Shown here one piece after another: positions 49,652-57,445 of a stretch of DNA of 64,000 nucleotides. How positions within the stretch are numbered: position 1 is the first letter of the stretch; each line of letters opens with the position of its first letter. The notes under the pieces were generated by a model, which was given only the letters and a program-made list of their open reading frames with translations, did no database searches and was not told the origin of the DNA. The position numbers were made by a program, and so were the translations under genes. Source of the DNA: an uncultured Clostridia bacterium. Its GTDB lineage: Bacteria; Bacillota; Clostridia; Christensenellales; UBA1242. Where the stretch lies: NCBI GenBank assembly GCA_934747885.1, contig CAKVHE010000001.1, forward strand, positions 248,001 through 312,000. Direction: 5' to 3'.

Positions 49652-50266
49652 ATGCAAGACTTAAAATATATAATAGCATCAAACATAGTTGCCTACCGCA
49701 CCGCTTGCGGACTAACGCAACTAGAATTATCGCAAAAACTTAACTACTCAGACAAAGCCGTTTCAAAATGGGAGCGCGCGCAAAGCCTGCCAGATATTTA
49801 TGTGCTAAAACAAATTGCCGACACGCTGGGCATTACCGTAAACGACTTACTTACCGAACGCGCCGACCAAGAAACCATAGTTAGCGTACCATCTGCCAAA
49901 TACAAAATTTCCAAACGCGCCATAATTTCGGTGCTGTCGGTGCTGCTGGTATGGCTGGTTGCCACCATCGTTTTTGTTGGGCTGACCATTTTTGCCGTGC
50001 CTCACACCTGGCTATGCTTTATTTACGCTTTGCCGGCTTCGTTTATTGTCGCCACTGTGTTTAGCACCCTTTGGGGAAGCCGCCTAAGCACCGGCATCGT
50101 GGTATCTTTGCTAGTCTGGACACTAATACTTAGCATCTACCTCACCTTTTTAAGCGCCAAGTCCGGACTACTATTTTTAATTGGCATACCTCTTCAAGCA
50201 ATGGTAGCATTGTGGTTTGTGCTTATGAGCAAACGCGACCGCGCCAAAGCAAACTTAAACAAATAA
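49652..50266 (+). CDS. Xre-family regulator with membrane segments
   Basis: Protein of 204 residues. Residues 5-65 are a Cro/C1-type HTH (RTACGLTQLELSQKLNYSDKAVSKWERAQSLPDIYVLKQIADTLGI). After a linker, four hydrophobic segments fill residues about 88-195. Such membrane-tethered Xre proteins are common in Firmicutes and probably sense envelope or lipid state. No target can be named. A -10 box lies six bases before the ATG. Confidence 0.85.
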   Translation: MQDLKYIIASNIVAYRTACGLTQLELSQKLNYSDKAVSKWERAQSLPDIYVLKQIADTLGITVNDLLTERADQETIVSVPSAKYKISKRAIISVLSVLLVWLVATIVFVGLTIFAVPHTWLCFIYALPASFIVATVFSTLWGSRLSTGIVVSLLVWTLILSIYLTFLSAKSGLLFLIGIPLQAMVALWFVLMSKRDRAKANLNK

Positions 50267-50270
50267 ACAA

Positions 50271-50301
50271 AAAACCTATTAGACCAAATCTAATAGGTTT
50301 T
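50271..50301. terminator. Bidirectional terminator
   Basis: AAAACCTATTAGA (50271-50283) pairs with TCTAATAGGTTTT (50289-50301), a perfect 13-base stem with a ccaaa loop, between the Xre gene and the convergent repeat-protein gene. Confidence 0.88.
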
Positions 50302-50304
50302 ATT

Positions 50305-50967
50305 TTATTCTATTGCGTTTTCGGCGCGCTGAGTTTGTGGTTCTTGCATATCGCGCTTTATGCGAAGTTTGTCGGCTTTGCATAACTTTTTTATATCCAA
50401 AAGCGTTTGCCCGCTATAGTTAAGCAGCAAACACGCATCTTCATTTTCGGTAGCAATTTTGCCCGCAAGATATAGCAAATTGTAGTAGCAGTGCATACCC
50501 AAGCAATTTCCGTCCATGTCTTGCTGAACACTTGCCACTGAATTTTTTAGCGCCTTTAATGCCGAAATTTCGTCCCCTGCCATAGCGCAAAGCATACCCA
50601 CATTTTCACCATAAATGTTTTGCTGAGTAGCAGCAGTAAAGTTATTTAGCGACTTTCGCGCTTCTTTTTTTAGCCCACGCAAAGCACATATCATTCCAAT
50701 GTTATAGCCGTTTGTATTTTGCATTTCACTAGTCACATCATCGTCTAGTGCCATTTGTGTGGCGGTTTTTAGACGGTACCACGCGCAGTACATACCAAGT
50801 GTAGAACCATTTTTAATTTCTACCCTACCAACGGTTGGATCGCGCAAAAACATATCCACAATGATGTTTTCAAAACGCACTTGTTGGCTTTTGGACATTC
50901 TGTCAAAATCCTCAAACCCTTTTGCAAGTTCCTTAATTTTCTGTCGGTCAAAAACTTCTGTTTCCAT
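50305..50967 (-). CDS. Protein with GxNxGMxCA tandem repeats, unknown function
   Basis: Protein of 220 residues. After an N-terminal helix, four repeats of about 33-36 residues share the pattern G-x-N/T-x-G-M-x-C-A followed by a helix and ending in QQ or similar: GSTLGMYCAWYRLK, GYNIGMICALRGLKKEA, GENVGMLCAMAGDEISA, GNCLGMHCYYNLLYLA. The two-helix spacing suggests an ankyrin- or TPR-like solenoid for protein binding (inference). A cysteine recurs at the same place in each repeat. There is no signal peptide. AAAAGG precedes the ATG. Confidence 0.55.
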   Translation of the reverse strand: METEVFDRQKIKELAKGFEDFDRMSKSQQVRFENIIVDMFLRDPTVGRVEIKNGSTLGMYCAWYRLKTATQMALDDDVTSEMQNTNGYNIGMICALRGLKKEARKSLNNFTAATQQNIYGENVGMLCAMAGDEISALKALKNSVASVQQDMDGNCLGMHCYYNLLYLAGKIATENEDACLLLNYSGQTLLDIKKLCKADKLRIKRDMQEPQTQRAENAIE

Positions 50968-51030
50968 AACCTTTTCACCCGTTTTCTTAAATTATAAACC
51001 TTTATTCCATTTTGTCAATAAGGCAAGCAC

Positions 51031-51067
51031 AAAAAAGGCTCTCCAAATGTTTTAGAGAGCCATTTTT
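51031..51067 (-). terminator. Terminator of the zinc-ribbon gene
   Basis: GGCTCTC (51037-51043) pairs with GAGAGCC (51055-51061), flanked by A- and T-runs that extend the stem. Confidence 0.8.
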
Positions 51068-51068
51068 A

Positions 51069-51422
51069 CTAATTGTTAAGAGCGTCGTCATCAGTTTTGC
51101 AAAGAAGCAAAATACCGGCAACGGTGCTAACAAAAACCAAAGTGCAAACCTTAAAGCAAATACCAATTGGTTCGTGGTTTTTCATTTTGCTGTTGAACGC
51201 CACCGTCATTGGTATCATCCAGCAAAGTGGAATAATCGCAAACGCACCAACCACACACCCAATAATCATAAAGATTAACGCAATTTGTGAAAGCGTGTCA
51301 TTTGTGTTTTTTTCATTTGCCACACGTGCTTTTTCGGCAAATTCTTCATTTACCACCGTGCCACAACTTGAGCAAAAAGTTGCATCATCTGCAATTTCTT
51401 TTCCGCATTTTTTACAGAACAT
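51069..51422 (-). CDS. Zinc-ribbon membrane protein
   Basis: Protein of 117 residues. The N-terminus is a double-CxxC zinc ribbon (FCKKCGKEIADDATFCSSCG), followed by a charged linker and two hydrophobic segments near residues 46-75 and 88-107. Zinc-ribbon proteins of this layout are common in Firmicutes and of unknown function. GGAG precedes the ATG. Single gene with its own terminator. Confidence 0.78.
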   Translation of the reverse strand: MFCKKCGKEIADDATFCSSCGTVVNEEFAEKARVANEKNTNDTLSQIALIFMIIGCVVGAFAIIPLCWMIPMTVAFNSKMKNHEPIGICFKVCTLVFVSTVAGILLLCKTDDDALNN

Positions 51423-51530
51423 AATTCTCTCCTTTTCGGCAAAATATTACCTAATAATAATTATATTATATATCTAAAAATTTATTTGTCAATAAGTTTG
51501 CGCCTTGCTCGCACTTTTCTCTTTTTCCTC

Positions 51531-51559
51531 TTGAAAAATGACACCAAAACTGGTATAAT
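51531..51559 (+). promoter_or_regulatory. Promoter of the small Asn-rich protein gene
   Basis: TTGAAA (51531-51536) and TATAAT (51554-51559), 17-base spacer. The leader holds AGGAGA before the ATG. Confidence 0.8.
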
Positions 51560-51585
51560 TGTTAAAAAATACATAGGAGAAAATT

Positions 51586-51789
51586 ATGGCAAAAAACTCA
51601 GCAATATTTGGAAATTTCCCAACTGGCAAAAACCCAAATAACAAACCAACTCGCATAACCACCAACAATAATGCCAAAGTTGTCAACAACGGCAACATCC
51701 GTGGTACCTCAGTTGGTTACAATCGTCCAACTCGTCACAGCAACGACCACTACACCAAACCAGAGCCACAAGCCGGCGAAGACGAATAA
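51586..51789 (+). CDS. Small Asn-rich protein of unknown function
   Basis: Predicted 67 residues, hydrophilic, with many Asn, Thr, Lys and Gly and an acidic end (KPEPQAGEDE). No hydrophobic core is evident, so it is probably disordered alone. Expression signals are strong: near-consensus promoter, AGGAG at good spacing, and a terminator just after. No recognised family. It may be an abundant accessory or nucleic-acid-associated protein; this is a guess. Confidence 0.65.
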   Translation: MAKNSAIFGNFPTGKNPNNKPTRITTNNNAKVVNNGNIRGTSVGYNRPTRHSNDHYTKPEPQAGEDE

Positions 51790-51801
51790 ACCCAATTTCA
51801 A

Positions 51802-51832
51802 GCCCGCAACCTATTTAGGTCGCGGGCGTTTT
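51802..51832 (+). terminator. Terminator of the small Asn-rich protein gene
   Basis: GCCCGCaACCT (51802-51812) pairs with AGGTcGCGGGC (51817-51827), followed by GTTTT. Confidence 0.8.
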
Positions 51833-51858
51833 AAATTTGAATAATTGCAAAAAAGCAC

Positions 51859-51887
51859 TTGATTTTTAGTAAGAATTATGGTATTAT
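51859..51887 (+). promoter_or_regulatory. Promoter of tRNA-Leu(CAA)
   Basis: TTGATT (51859-51864) and TATTAT (51882-51887), 17-base spacer, 18 bases before the tRNA. Confidence 0.7.
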
Positions 51888-51904
51888 TTTTCTTGTAAAT
51901 TTTA

Positions 51905-51990
51905 GCCGAAGTGGCGAAATGGCAGACGCACAAGACTCAAAATCTTGCGAGGGCAACTTCATGCGGGTTCAAGTCCCGCCTTCGGCACCA
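51905..51990 (+). tRNA. tRNA-Leu, anticodon CAA
   Basis: 86 bases with encoded CCA. Acceptor GCCGAAG pairs with CTTCGGC; D-arm TGGCGAAATGGCAGACGC; anticodon stem CAAGA/TCTTG with loop CTCAAAA gives anticodon CAA (codon UUG). A long variable arm and GGGTTCAAGTCCC T-arm complete a class II tRNA. Confidence 0.95.
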
Positions 51991-52031
51991 AACAAAAAGA
52001 ACCAAACAGACAAGTTTGGTTCTTTTTGTTT
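51990..52031 (+). terminator. Terminator of tRNA-Leu(CAA)
   Basis: An 18-base perfect stem (51990-52007 with 52014-52031) with a 6-base loop and a T-rich continuation. A partial second copy of its right arm (GTTTGGTTCTTTTT) lies near 52079. Confidence 0.85.
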
Positions 52032-52111
52032 GTACTTTTCTTTTTTATTTCTTCGTTTTTCTTTCTTCTTTATTGCCTGTTTGGTTCTTTTTAAAATAAG
52101 AAAGAAAAAAT

Positions 52112-52145
52112 AAAAGTGGTTCCGCCCCACTCGCGCGGGCGGAAC
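52112..52145 (-). terminator. Terminator of the Ppx-MreB-LOR gene run
   Basis: GTTCCGCC (52119-52126) pairs with GGCGGAAC (52138-52145); the minus strand continues CACTTTTATTTTTTC. Confidence 0.75.
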
Positions 52146-52147
52146 TA

Positions 52148-52753
52148 TCACGCCTTAACAAACGCTAAAAGGTCAAACACAATGGCAACAATAAACACAA
52201 CAGTAAACACAATGGCAGTTATAAGTTTGCCCTTAAAGCCCTCTTTGGTGTCTTGTTGCTTTTTGCGCCCAATAATGGAAACAACCAAAAAGGCAATTAC
52301 GCAAACGGCAAAAAAACTTGCAAGATAAGGAAAACTATCATAAAGGAATTGCGCAGTGGTGCCCGAAAAGTTGGCAACTTTTTGGTTGAACTCCATAAAA
52401 CCAGTGTTAAAATTTCTCCACGCCTCAATTAGCCAAACGGTGCCCACCGTAAGCACCGAAGCAAGCACGACCATTGCAAACCAAATTAGATATAGAAGTG
52501 CCGTAGGCAACATAACAACAATGCCCGAAAATTCATAAGTTATGGCATAAACTACGGCAATTATTGCAAAAATTAACAAAACGTCTGACCATTTTTGCAA
52601 GGCAGATTTGTTTTTCTTTACTTTTTTTACATCGTTTGGCTTTCTGCCCTCAGTTGCAGCCAGTGCGTTTTCTTTTTCTTGCAACTCTTGTTCGCGCGCT
52701 GCCTTTTCCGCTTTGTCTTCGTTTACTTCAAATTTTATTGCCATAGCAAGCAT
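52148..52753 (-). CDS. Membrane protein of unknown function
   Basis: Protein of 201 residues (198 if the second ATG at 52744 is used). A charged N-terminal helix of about 55 residues (EDKAEKAAREQELQEKENALA) is followed by four hydrophobic segments near 58-75, 80-110, 140-162 and 175-197. The first ATG overlaps the LOR gene stop as TAATG. No family recognised; order suggests it works with the LOR protein. Confidence 0.6.
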   Translation of the reverse strand: MLAMAIKFEVNEDKAEKAAREQELQEKENALAATEGRKPNDVKKVKKNKSALQKWSDVLLIFAIIAVVYAITYEFSGIVVMLPTALLYLIWFAMVVLASVLTVGTVWLIEAWRNFNTGFMEFNQKVANFSGTTAQFLYDSFPYLASFFAVCVIAFLVVSIIGRKKQQDTKEGFKGKLITAIVFTVVFIVAIVFDLLAFVKA

Positions 52754-53247
52754 TAGCCTCCCATACGTTTTTGGTCATAAATGTTATCTATTGCTATCAT
52801 CATAGCCACCAAAAATGGTGCGTCTTCGGGGTCGTCCACTTCAAGAGTGTAGGCGTCGGCAATCGCCAGTTTGTTTGGCGCTGCAATATGCCCCATCTTT
52901 TTGCCACCAAGAGTAATGTCCAAGTCCCAACCCTTGCCTTCAACGGCAATATCTTCGGTTGCGCCCTTTACTTCGTAACCATTTTTGATAAAATGTGAAT
53001 TTTGCACCAGTGCAAGTTTTTTGCCATCTTTAAAAATTATTGCGCTTTTGTAAAATGGTTTGTGCCAAAACTTGTTTCGCACCACAAACAACTTTTTACC
53101 GTTTGCGTCCTTAATAACTTTTTTATGCACACCCACAAGATTACTTAGCAGCCTGCCCTTAACTTTGTAGGCTAGTTTCCCGTCTTCGGTTAATACTTTT
53201 GAATTGCCTCTTAGAGAAAGAAAAGTGTTTTTTATTAGCAGTTTCAT
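52753..53247 (-). CDS. LURP-one-related (LOR) protein
   Basis: Protein of 164 residues with the tubby-like LOR beta-barrel pattern: KNTFLSLRGNSKVLTEDGKLAYKVKGRLLS, then VIKDANGKKLFVVRNK, and the repeated strand pairs to WDLDITLGGKKMG. LOR proteins resemble tubby/scramblase domains and may bind membrane lipid; bacterial roles are unknown. AAGGAG precedes the ATG. It lies between the MreB-like gene and a membrane protein gene. Confidence 0.72.
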   Translation of the reverse strand: MKLLIKNTFLSLRGNSKVLTEDGKLAYKVKGRLLSNLVGVHKKVIKDANGKKLFVVRNKFWHKPFYKSAIIFKDGKKLALVQNSHFIKNGYEVKGATEDIAVEGKGWDLDITLGGKKMGHIAAPNKLAIADAYTLEVDDPEDAPFLVAMMIAIDNIYDQKRMGG

Positions 53248-53299
53248 TATGGTTCTCCTTTGGTTTTTATTTTAAATTAAAAAGTCTTTAAAAGCCGGC

Positions 53300-54304
53300 T
53301 TACACTCTTGCCAGTTCTTTTTGCAATTTTATATCGGTTAAAAGTTTGCCCGCGCCAAGCACATCTATGGCGGTGGTATAGTCTTCTATCTTAACCGGAA
53401 TGTCCAGTTTTTTTCTAAAATATGGTTCAGCGCCGGTAATAAGTGAGGCACCACCCAAAATACTAACCCCATAATTGGTGATGTCTTCTACAATATTTGG
53501 CGGACACGACGAAATAACGCTCTTTATGGCGTCGGCTATCATTGAATAGTAGTGTTCTAACACGCTATATAGTTCCATAGATTCCACCACGACCTGTTTT
53601 GTTAGTTTGGTGGTTGCGTCCACGCCCGAGACTTCGGTGTTGCTGCTATCGTTTGGATACAAACTGCCTATTTCTATTTTCACTTTTTCGCTGGCGCCTT
53701 TGCCAATTAGCAGATTGTGAGTGTTTAATATATGTTGCTCAACTGCCCTATCCATAGTTTCGCCACCAACACCAATATTCACGCCCGCCAAAATGTTATT
53801 CATACAAATAACGGCAATGTCCGTAGATCCACCGCCAATATTAACAAACAGCGTGCCTGAGGTGTTTTCTATTGGCAAGTTGTAACCAAGCGCGCCACAA
53901 ATTATGGACGGAACAAAAACAACGTCTTGTATGCCCACATTAAAGCAAACACGCTCAAACGCCTTTTTTTCGTGCACGTTTAGCCCAAGAGGCAAACAAA
54001 CAATGGCTTTTATTTGAGGTTTTATAAATCTTTTTGGGAAGATTTTTTGCATAAAAAATTTTAGCATAACTTCGCAAAGTTCGGTATCTGTAATTTTTCC
54101 CTCAAAAATTGGCGAGTCCACATAGGTGGCTTCGTCGGTGCGCCCCAGCATACGTTTGGCGCGCGTGCCAATAGCCTTTACCTCGCGCTGATTTCCTACC
54201 TTTGAATACGCAACAAGGGATGGCTCGAATAAAACGATGCCCTCCCCTTGTTTGTAAATTGATGTATTTGAACTACCTAGTTTTAAAGCAATAAGTTGTT
54301 GCAC
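53300..54304 (-). CDS. MreB-like actin-fold protein with altered nucleotide site
   Basis: Protein of 334 residues, the usual MreB length and order. The second phosphate loop is NIGGGSTDIAVIC and the adenosine region is GVSILGGASLITG. Key residues differ from typical MreB: the first phosphate loop reads LKLGSSNTSIY (Asp to Lys), the second starts with Asn instead of Asp, and the glutamate expected before the PMAAAIG-type helix is absent (VPSIICGALGY). It may bind nucleotide weakly and not hydrolyse it. MreB filaments guide wall synthesis at the membrane; this copy is probably a specialised form. It follows a Ppx-like gene by 57 bases. Confidence 0.75.
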   Translation of the reverse strand: MQQLIALKLGSSNTSIYKQGEGIVLFEPSLVAYSKVGNQREVKAIGTRAKRMLGRTDEATYVDSPIFEGKITDTELCEVMLKFFMQKIFPKRFIKPQIKAIVCLPLGLNVHEKKAFERVCFNVGIQDVVFVPSIICGALGYNLPIENTSGTLFVNIGGGSTDIAVICMNNILAGVNIGVGGETMDRAVEQHILNTHNLLIGKGASEKVKIEIGSLYPNDSSNTEVSGVDATTKLTKQVVVESMELYSVLEHYYSMIADAIKSVISSCPPNIVEDITNYGVSILGGASLITGAEPYFRKKLDIPVKIEDYTTAIDVLGAGKLLTDIKLQKELARV

Positions 54305-54361
54305 GGCTTCACCTACCCTACATTTTGTGCTATTTGTCCCCCTAGCCCAATTGCTTTTGCT

Positions 54362-55882
54362 TTATAAAATTTCCATACGTTTTTTGAAGAATTTTTCAAA
54401 CTTTTTACTTGCAAGACCAGCCTCTTGAACTTCGTAAGACTTGTCTTCGTTGGCTTCGGTCTTAAAGATAACCGAGTCGCCCAAGATATCGCAATTAACC
54501 TCAGTAATGACGCTTTGCATTGAAATATCCAGTCCCTCAGCAATTTGCAATATAACGCCGAGTTTTTGCACAGCGTCGGCATCGCCTTCAATATAAAGTG
54601 AACTATATTTTAGCCAATCGCTTAAATTTAATTCTTCGCCATGGTGAATTGATGCCACAAAGCCAGCCAAAATTTGCTCGCGATGCGTTAACCCGTTAAT
54701 GCCCTTGCTACGCATAATATACGAACTATGTGCCGAATGCTTGAAATAATCCACATTGTAACCGACATCATGCAAAAAGGCAGCCACTTTTAATATCTTT
54801 AAATAACCCTTGTTAAGTTTGTGCAAAACGCGAAGTTCCTTAAACAAGTTTACGGCCAGCCCCAAAACCTGACGCGAATGTGCAAGTTGTTGTTCGGTGT
54901 AACCAATAGTACAGCCAGCCAAACTTAAATCCACCATATCTAGCACCGGTTTTTCGGGCGTTGGTTCCAAGCTGTCGTTTAAAATTGCGCCTTCCAAAAT
55001 TCCATTGCGTGAAAAAATGGCTTGCGTCATTTCAAACTTGCGCATAATTTCTTTTATCATAAAGAGCGACAGCAAAAAGGTGTCTATTCTACCTTCTTCC
55101 AGCCCTTTTATTTTCTTTTCTTTGTCTAGCCCCATAGGTTCAATTTGCGAGAAAATGTAATCTATGTCGGCAATTTCCATATTATAACCATGGGAAATTT
55201 CAAATGGATATTTGCGATATTTGCGGATCATTTTGGCAAGATCGTCAAAATATCTACCTACACCCACAAATTGCACCCCTTTTAAGTCCCCACTAAAATT
55301 GATGGCATCAACTTCGGTAGTGATATATTCTTTAATAGCGTTGTAGCGTTCTTCCGCGCTAGTGTACTGTTCTTCTGGAAAGAGCGACAATAGCGACAGC
55401 GGTCCAAACGGATAAACCACACTATTTAAAATGTTTCGTCTGTTTGTTTGAAGCAAACGAATTGAGTCAAAGTCTATTTGACAAATAAGGTTTTTTGCGC
55501 CGTCAATGGAGTTTTGAATGGCAACAAAAAGGTCGTTATTTTGAGCAAGGTTGTCAATAACACTAACTCTAAAACCACAACGAATATACACTTCGTCAAA
55601 AAAACTAATAACATTTTTTGGACGATTTTCGTTTAAAAAAGTTGCGATTGCCGAAGTACGATCAACTTTGTACATATCGCAAGTTTTTCTAAATTGTTTA
55701 AGAACTTCAATGCAGTCGTCGATTTGACCGCGCTTTAAAAAATGGTCTTTTTCAAGGTCTTTTCCAAGGTCGACTGGCACCACTCTTTTTGCCAAGATGT
55801 TAAAAAACGCGTTAGTTTTCGATTCAGCAATAATAAGTTTTGCCATAAAATTGTTAACTTCGATGTATGCTACTCTTTCCAA
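54362..55882 (-). CDS. Ppx/GppA-like protein with intact HD domain and eroded phosphatase site
   Basis: Protein of 506 residues, starting at TTG 55882 with AAAGGAG seven bases ahead. Residues 1-300 follow Ppx/GppA: AYIEVNNFMAKLIIA stands where IDxGSNS is expected, and ICQIDFDSIRLLQTN where DIGGGSTE is expected, so both phosphate loops are degraded. Residues 310-500 are the HD part with AAFLHDVGYNVDYFKHSAHSSYI and LTHREQILAGFVASIHH, where metal residues are kept. It may act on a nucleotide through HD only. First gene of a run with MreB-like and LOR proteins. Confidence 0.75.
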   Translation of the reverse strand: MERVAYIEVNNFMAKLIIAESKTNAFFNILAKRVVPVDLGKDLEKDHFLKRGQIDDCIEVLKQFRKTCDMYKVDRTSAIATFLNENRPKNVISFFDEVYIRCGFRVSVIDNLAQNNDLFVAIQNSIDGAKNLICQIDFDSIRLLQTNRRNILNSVVYPFGPLSLLSLFPEEQYTSAEERYNAIKEYITTEVDAINFSGDLKGVQFVGVGRYFDDLAKMIRKYRKYPFEISHGYNMEIADIDYIFSQIEPMGLDKEKKIKGLEEGRIDTFLLSLFMIKEIMRKFEMTQAIFSRNGILEGAILNDSLEPTPEKPVLDMVDLSLAGCTIGYTEQQLAHSRQVLGLAVNLFKELRVLHKLNKGYLKILKVAAFLHDVGYNVDYFKHSAHSSYIMRSKGINGLTHREQILAGFVASIHHGEELNLSDWLKYSSLYIEGDADAVQKLGVILQIAEGLDISMQSVITEVNCDILGDSVIFKTEANEDKSYEVQEAGLASKKFEKFFKKRMEIL

Positions 55883-56052
55883 ATTCTTTCTCCTTTATGT
55901 TTTCTAGCCCCCACAGCCCATTGGGTATGCCCCAATATTGATAAATCCATATCAATTTGCATCGTTTATAAAAGAATCAAACAGAGTTTTTTAAACGTTT
56001 AGATTATACCATAACAATTTTATTTTGTATATAGGTTTTTAAAATTTTCTTT

Positions 56053-56883
56053 CTAATTTTTGTCGCTTTCTTTAAGATCGGTAAGGAGCCTAGTAATGGT
56101 TCCGTTTGGGCAAACATACACGCAATTAAAGCACTTTTTGCACTTGTATGGGTCAATAAACACCCCACGATTGGTATTGCGTATGGCGCCATACGGACAA
56201 GCCTTAGCGCACTCACCACACTTGGTGCAAGCCACCTTGCAAATGTCGTTTGGATCCCCACCCAAATATTTTTTGTACAAACTGCAAGCAACCACCACTT
56301 CTTGATCGCTTGGTATCATACGGATAATTTCATCTGGGCAAACCTTCACGCACTCGCCACAACCAATGCACAAACTGCGGTCAACCTCTGCCACCCCTTT
56401 TTCGGTGCGCTTTATGGCGCCGGTGGGGCAAACTTTGGCGCAGTCCATACAGCCAATACACGCCGATTTGCACACTTTTGGACCCTCATACAAGTTGTTT
56501 ACATACGAGCACTTTGCCGTGCCACAATAGTTATAATTTTGTTTGGCGCTGGTACCACCACGGCAAAACACAAAGGCAACATTGCCCGAACTGCTGCCAA
56601 TGCCCGCGTCCAAAACATTGTTTAAATCTTCTTTTTCGCTGGCAGACAAAAGTTTGCAGTCATTAAGCGACGCCTCACCGCGCTCAATCGCCCCCAAAGT
56701 ATCGTCACAGCCGCCCGCGCAAAGCGCACAACCTTTGCCACACTTTTGCTTTACATAATCTCTAACAATTTCCGTTTTGGTTTTGGTTTTCTTTTTTAAA
56801 AAGCAAAGTGCAAAAATCAAGTAAATAAGCCCCGTAAACAGTGCTATGCCACAAATAATACCAAGTAAAACAATCGTTTCCAT
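56053..56883 (-). CDS. rnfB: Rnf complex subunit B (ferredoxin-type)
   Basis: Protein of 276 residues. One N-terminal membrane helix is followed by a cysteine cluster CGKGCALCAGGC with a later CK, corresponding to the N-terminal [4Fe-4S] site. VAFVFCRGG and the C-terminal part hold four ferredoxin motifs: CIGCMDCAKVCP, CIGCGECVKVCP, CTKCGECAKACP and CKKCFNCVYVCP. RnfB takes electrons from reduced ferredoxin. All cluster ligands look present, unlike the other subunits of this operon. It is the last gene of the operon. Confidence 0.92.
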   Translation of the reverse strand: METIVLLGIICGIALFTGLIYLIFALCFLKKKTKTKTEIVRDYVKQKCGKGCALCAGGCDDTLGAIERGEASLNDCKLLSASEKEDLNNVLDAGIGSSSGNVAFVFCRGGTSAKQNYNYCGTAKCSYVNNLYEGPKVCKSACIGCMDCAKVCPTGAIKRTEKGVAEVDRSLCIGCGECVKVCPDEIIRMIPSDQEVVVACSLYKKYLGGDPNDICKVACTKCGECAKACPYGAIRNTNRGVFIDPYKCKKCFNCVYVCPNGTITRLLTDLKESDKN

Positions 56884-56890
56884 ACTTCTC

Positions 56891-57445
56891 CTAAATGCAG
56901 GTTAATGCCAACAAAAGTAAAAATAAAATTAGATAACTATAACTAATTCCCGTTAAGGCTTTTTGCCTGCCATTGTAAATATTTTCGCACCTAATGCCCG
57001 CAACAATGGTTAACATTACAAACACCCCAAACATCGAAAAAACCAAGTTTAGTAGGTCGGTAACAAGCCCCTTTCCGCCAAGCGCCGAAGTGCCCAAAAC
57101 GAACGCCACGCTTGCAAGAATGGCAACAAAACTATACGCCTGCTTTAAAAATAGCGGACAGGTTTTTTCTAGCACCATTTCGGCAATTTGCACATACATT
57201 GCCACCACAAACATTTCGGCATAAATTAAGTAGCCGCCAAGGTCAAATAGTCCAAGCAAAAATGCCAGCAAATAATTGGTAAGGAGTGACGCCAGCGTTA
57301 CGGCAAAAATAGTAAGCACAAAAATGCTAGAATTTTTTATCGAATTGTAGCCCGAAAGGGCAAGTTCGGCACCAGTGCCGGTCACTGCTACCGCGTTTGA
57401 GCCGATAACGCCAGCAAACAGCAAAAGCAAAATTTGTGAGGTCAT
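56891..57445 (-). CDS. rnfA: Rnf complex subunit A, without the expected cluster cysteines
   Basis: Protein of 184 residues with six membrane segments and RnfA/NqrE-like order, including VQIAEMVLEKTCP. Typical RnfA has a GICP loop and an NC-A-x-LG motif whose cysteines hold half of an intramembrane [2Fe-2S] cluster shared with RnfE. Here the matching places read AVTGTGAELALSG and ILASVAFVLGTSAL, without cysteine. Fold and position support the name, but the redox site appears lost. It overlaps the rnfE end. Confidence 0.82.
   Translation of the reverse strand: MTSQILLLLFAGVIGSNAVAVTGTGAELALSGYNSIKNSSIFVLTIFAVTLASLLTNYLLAFLLGLFDLGGYLIYAEMFVVAMYVQIAEMVLEKTCPLFLKQAYSFVAILASVAFVLGTSALGGKGLVTDLLNLVFSMFGVFVMLTIVAGIRCENIYNGRQKALTGISYSYLILFLLLLALTCI

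Noticed and set aside
51859..52113. Plus-strand reading frame of 84 codons over tRNA-Leu(CAA)
   Set aside because: The peptide is the well-known spurious product of a leucine tRNA plus its terminator.
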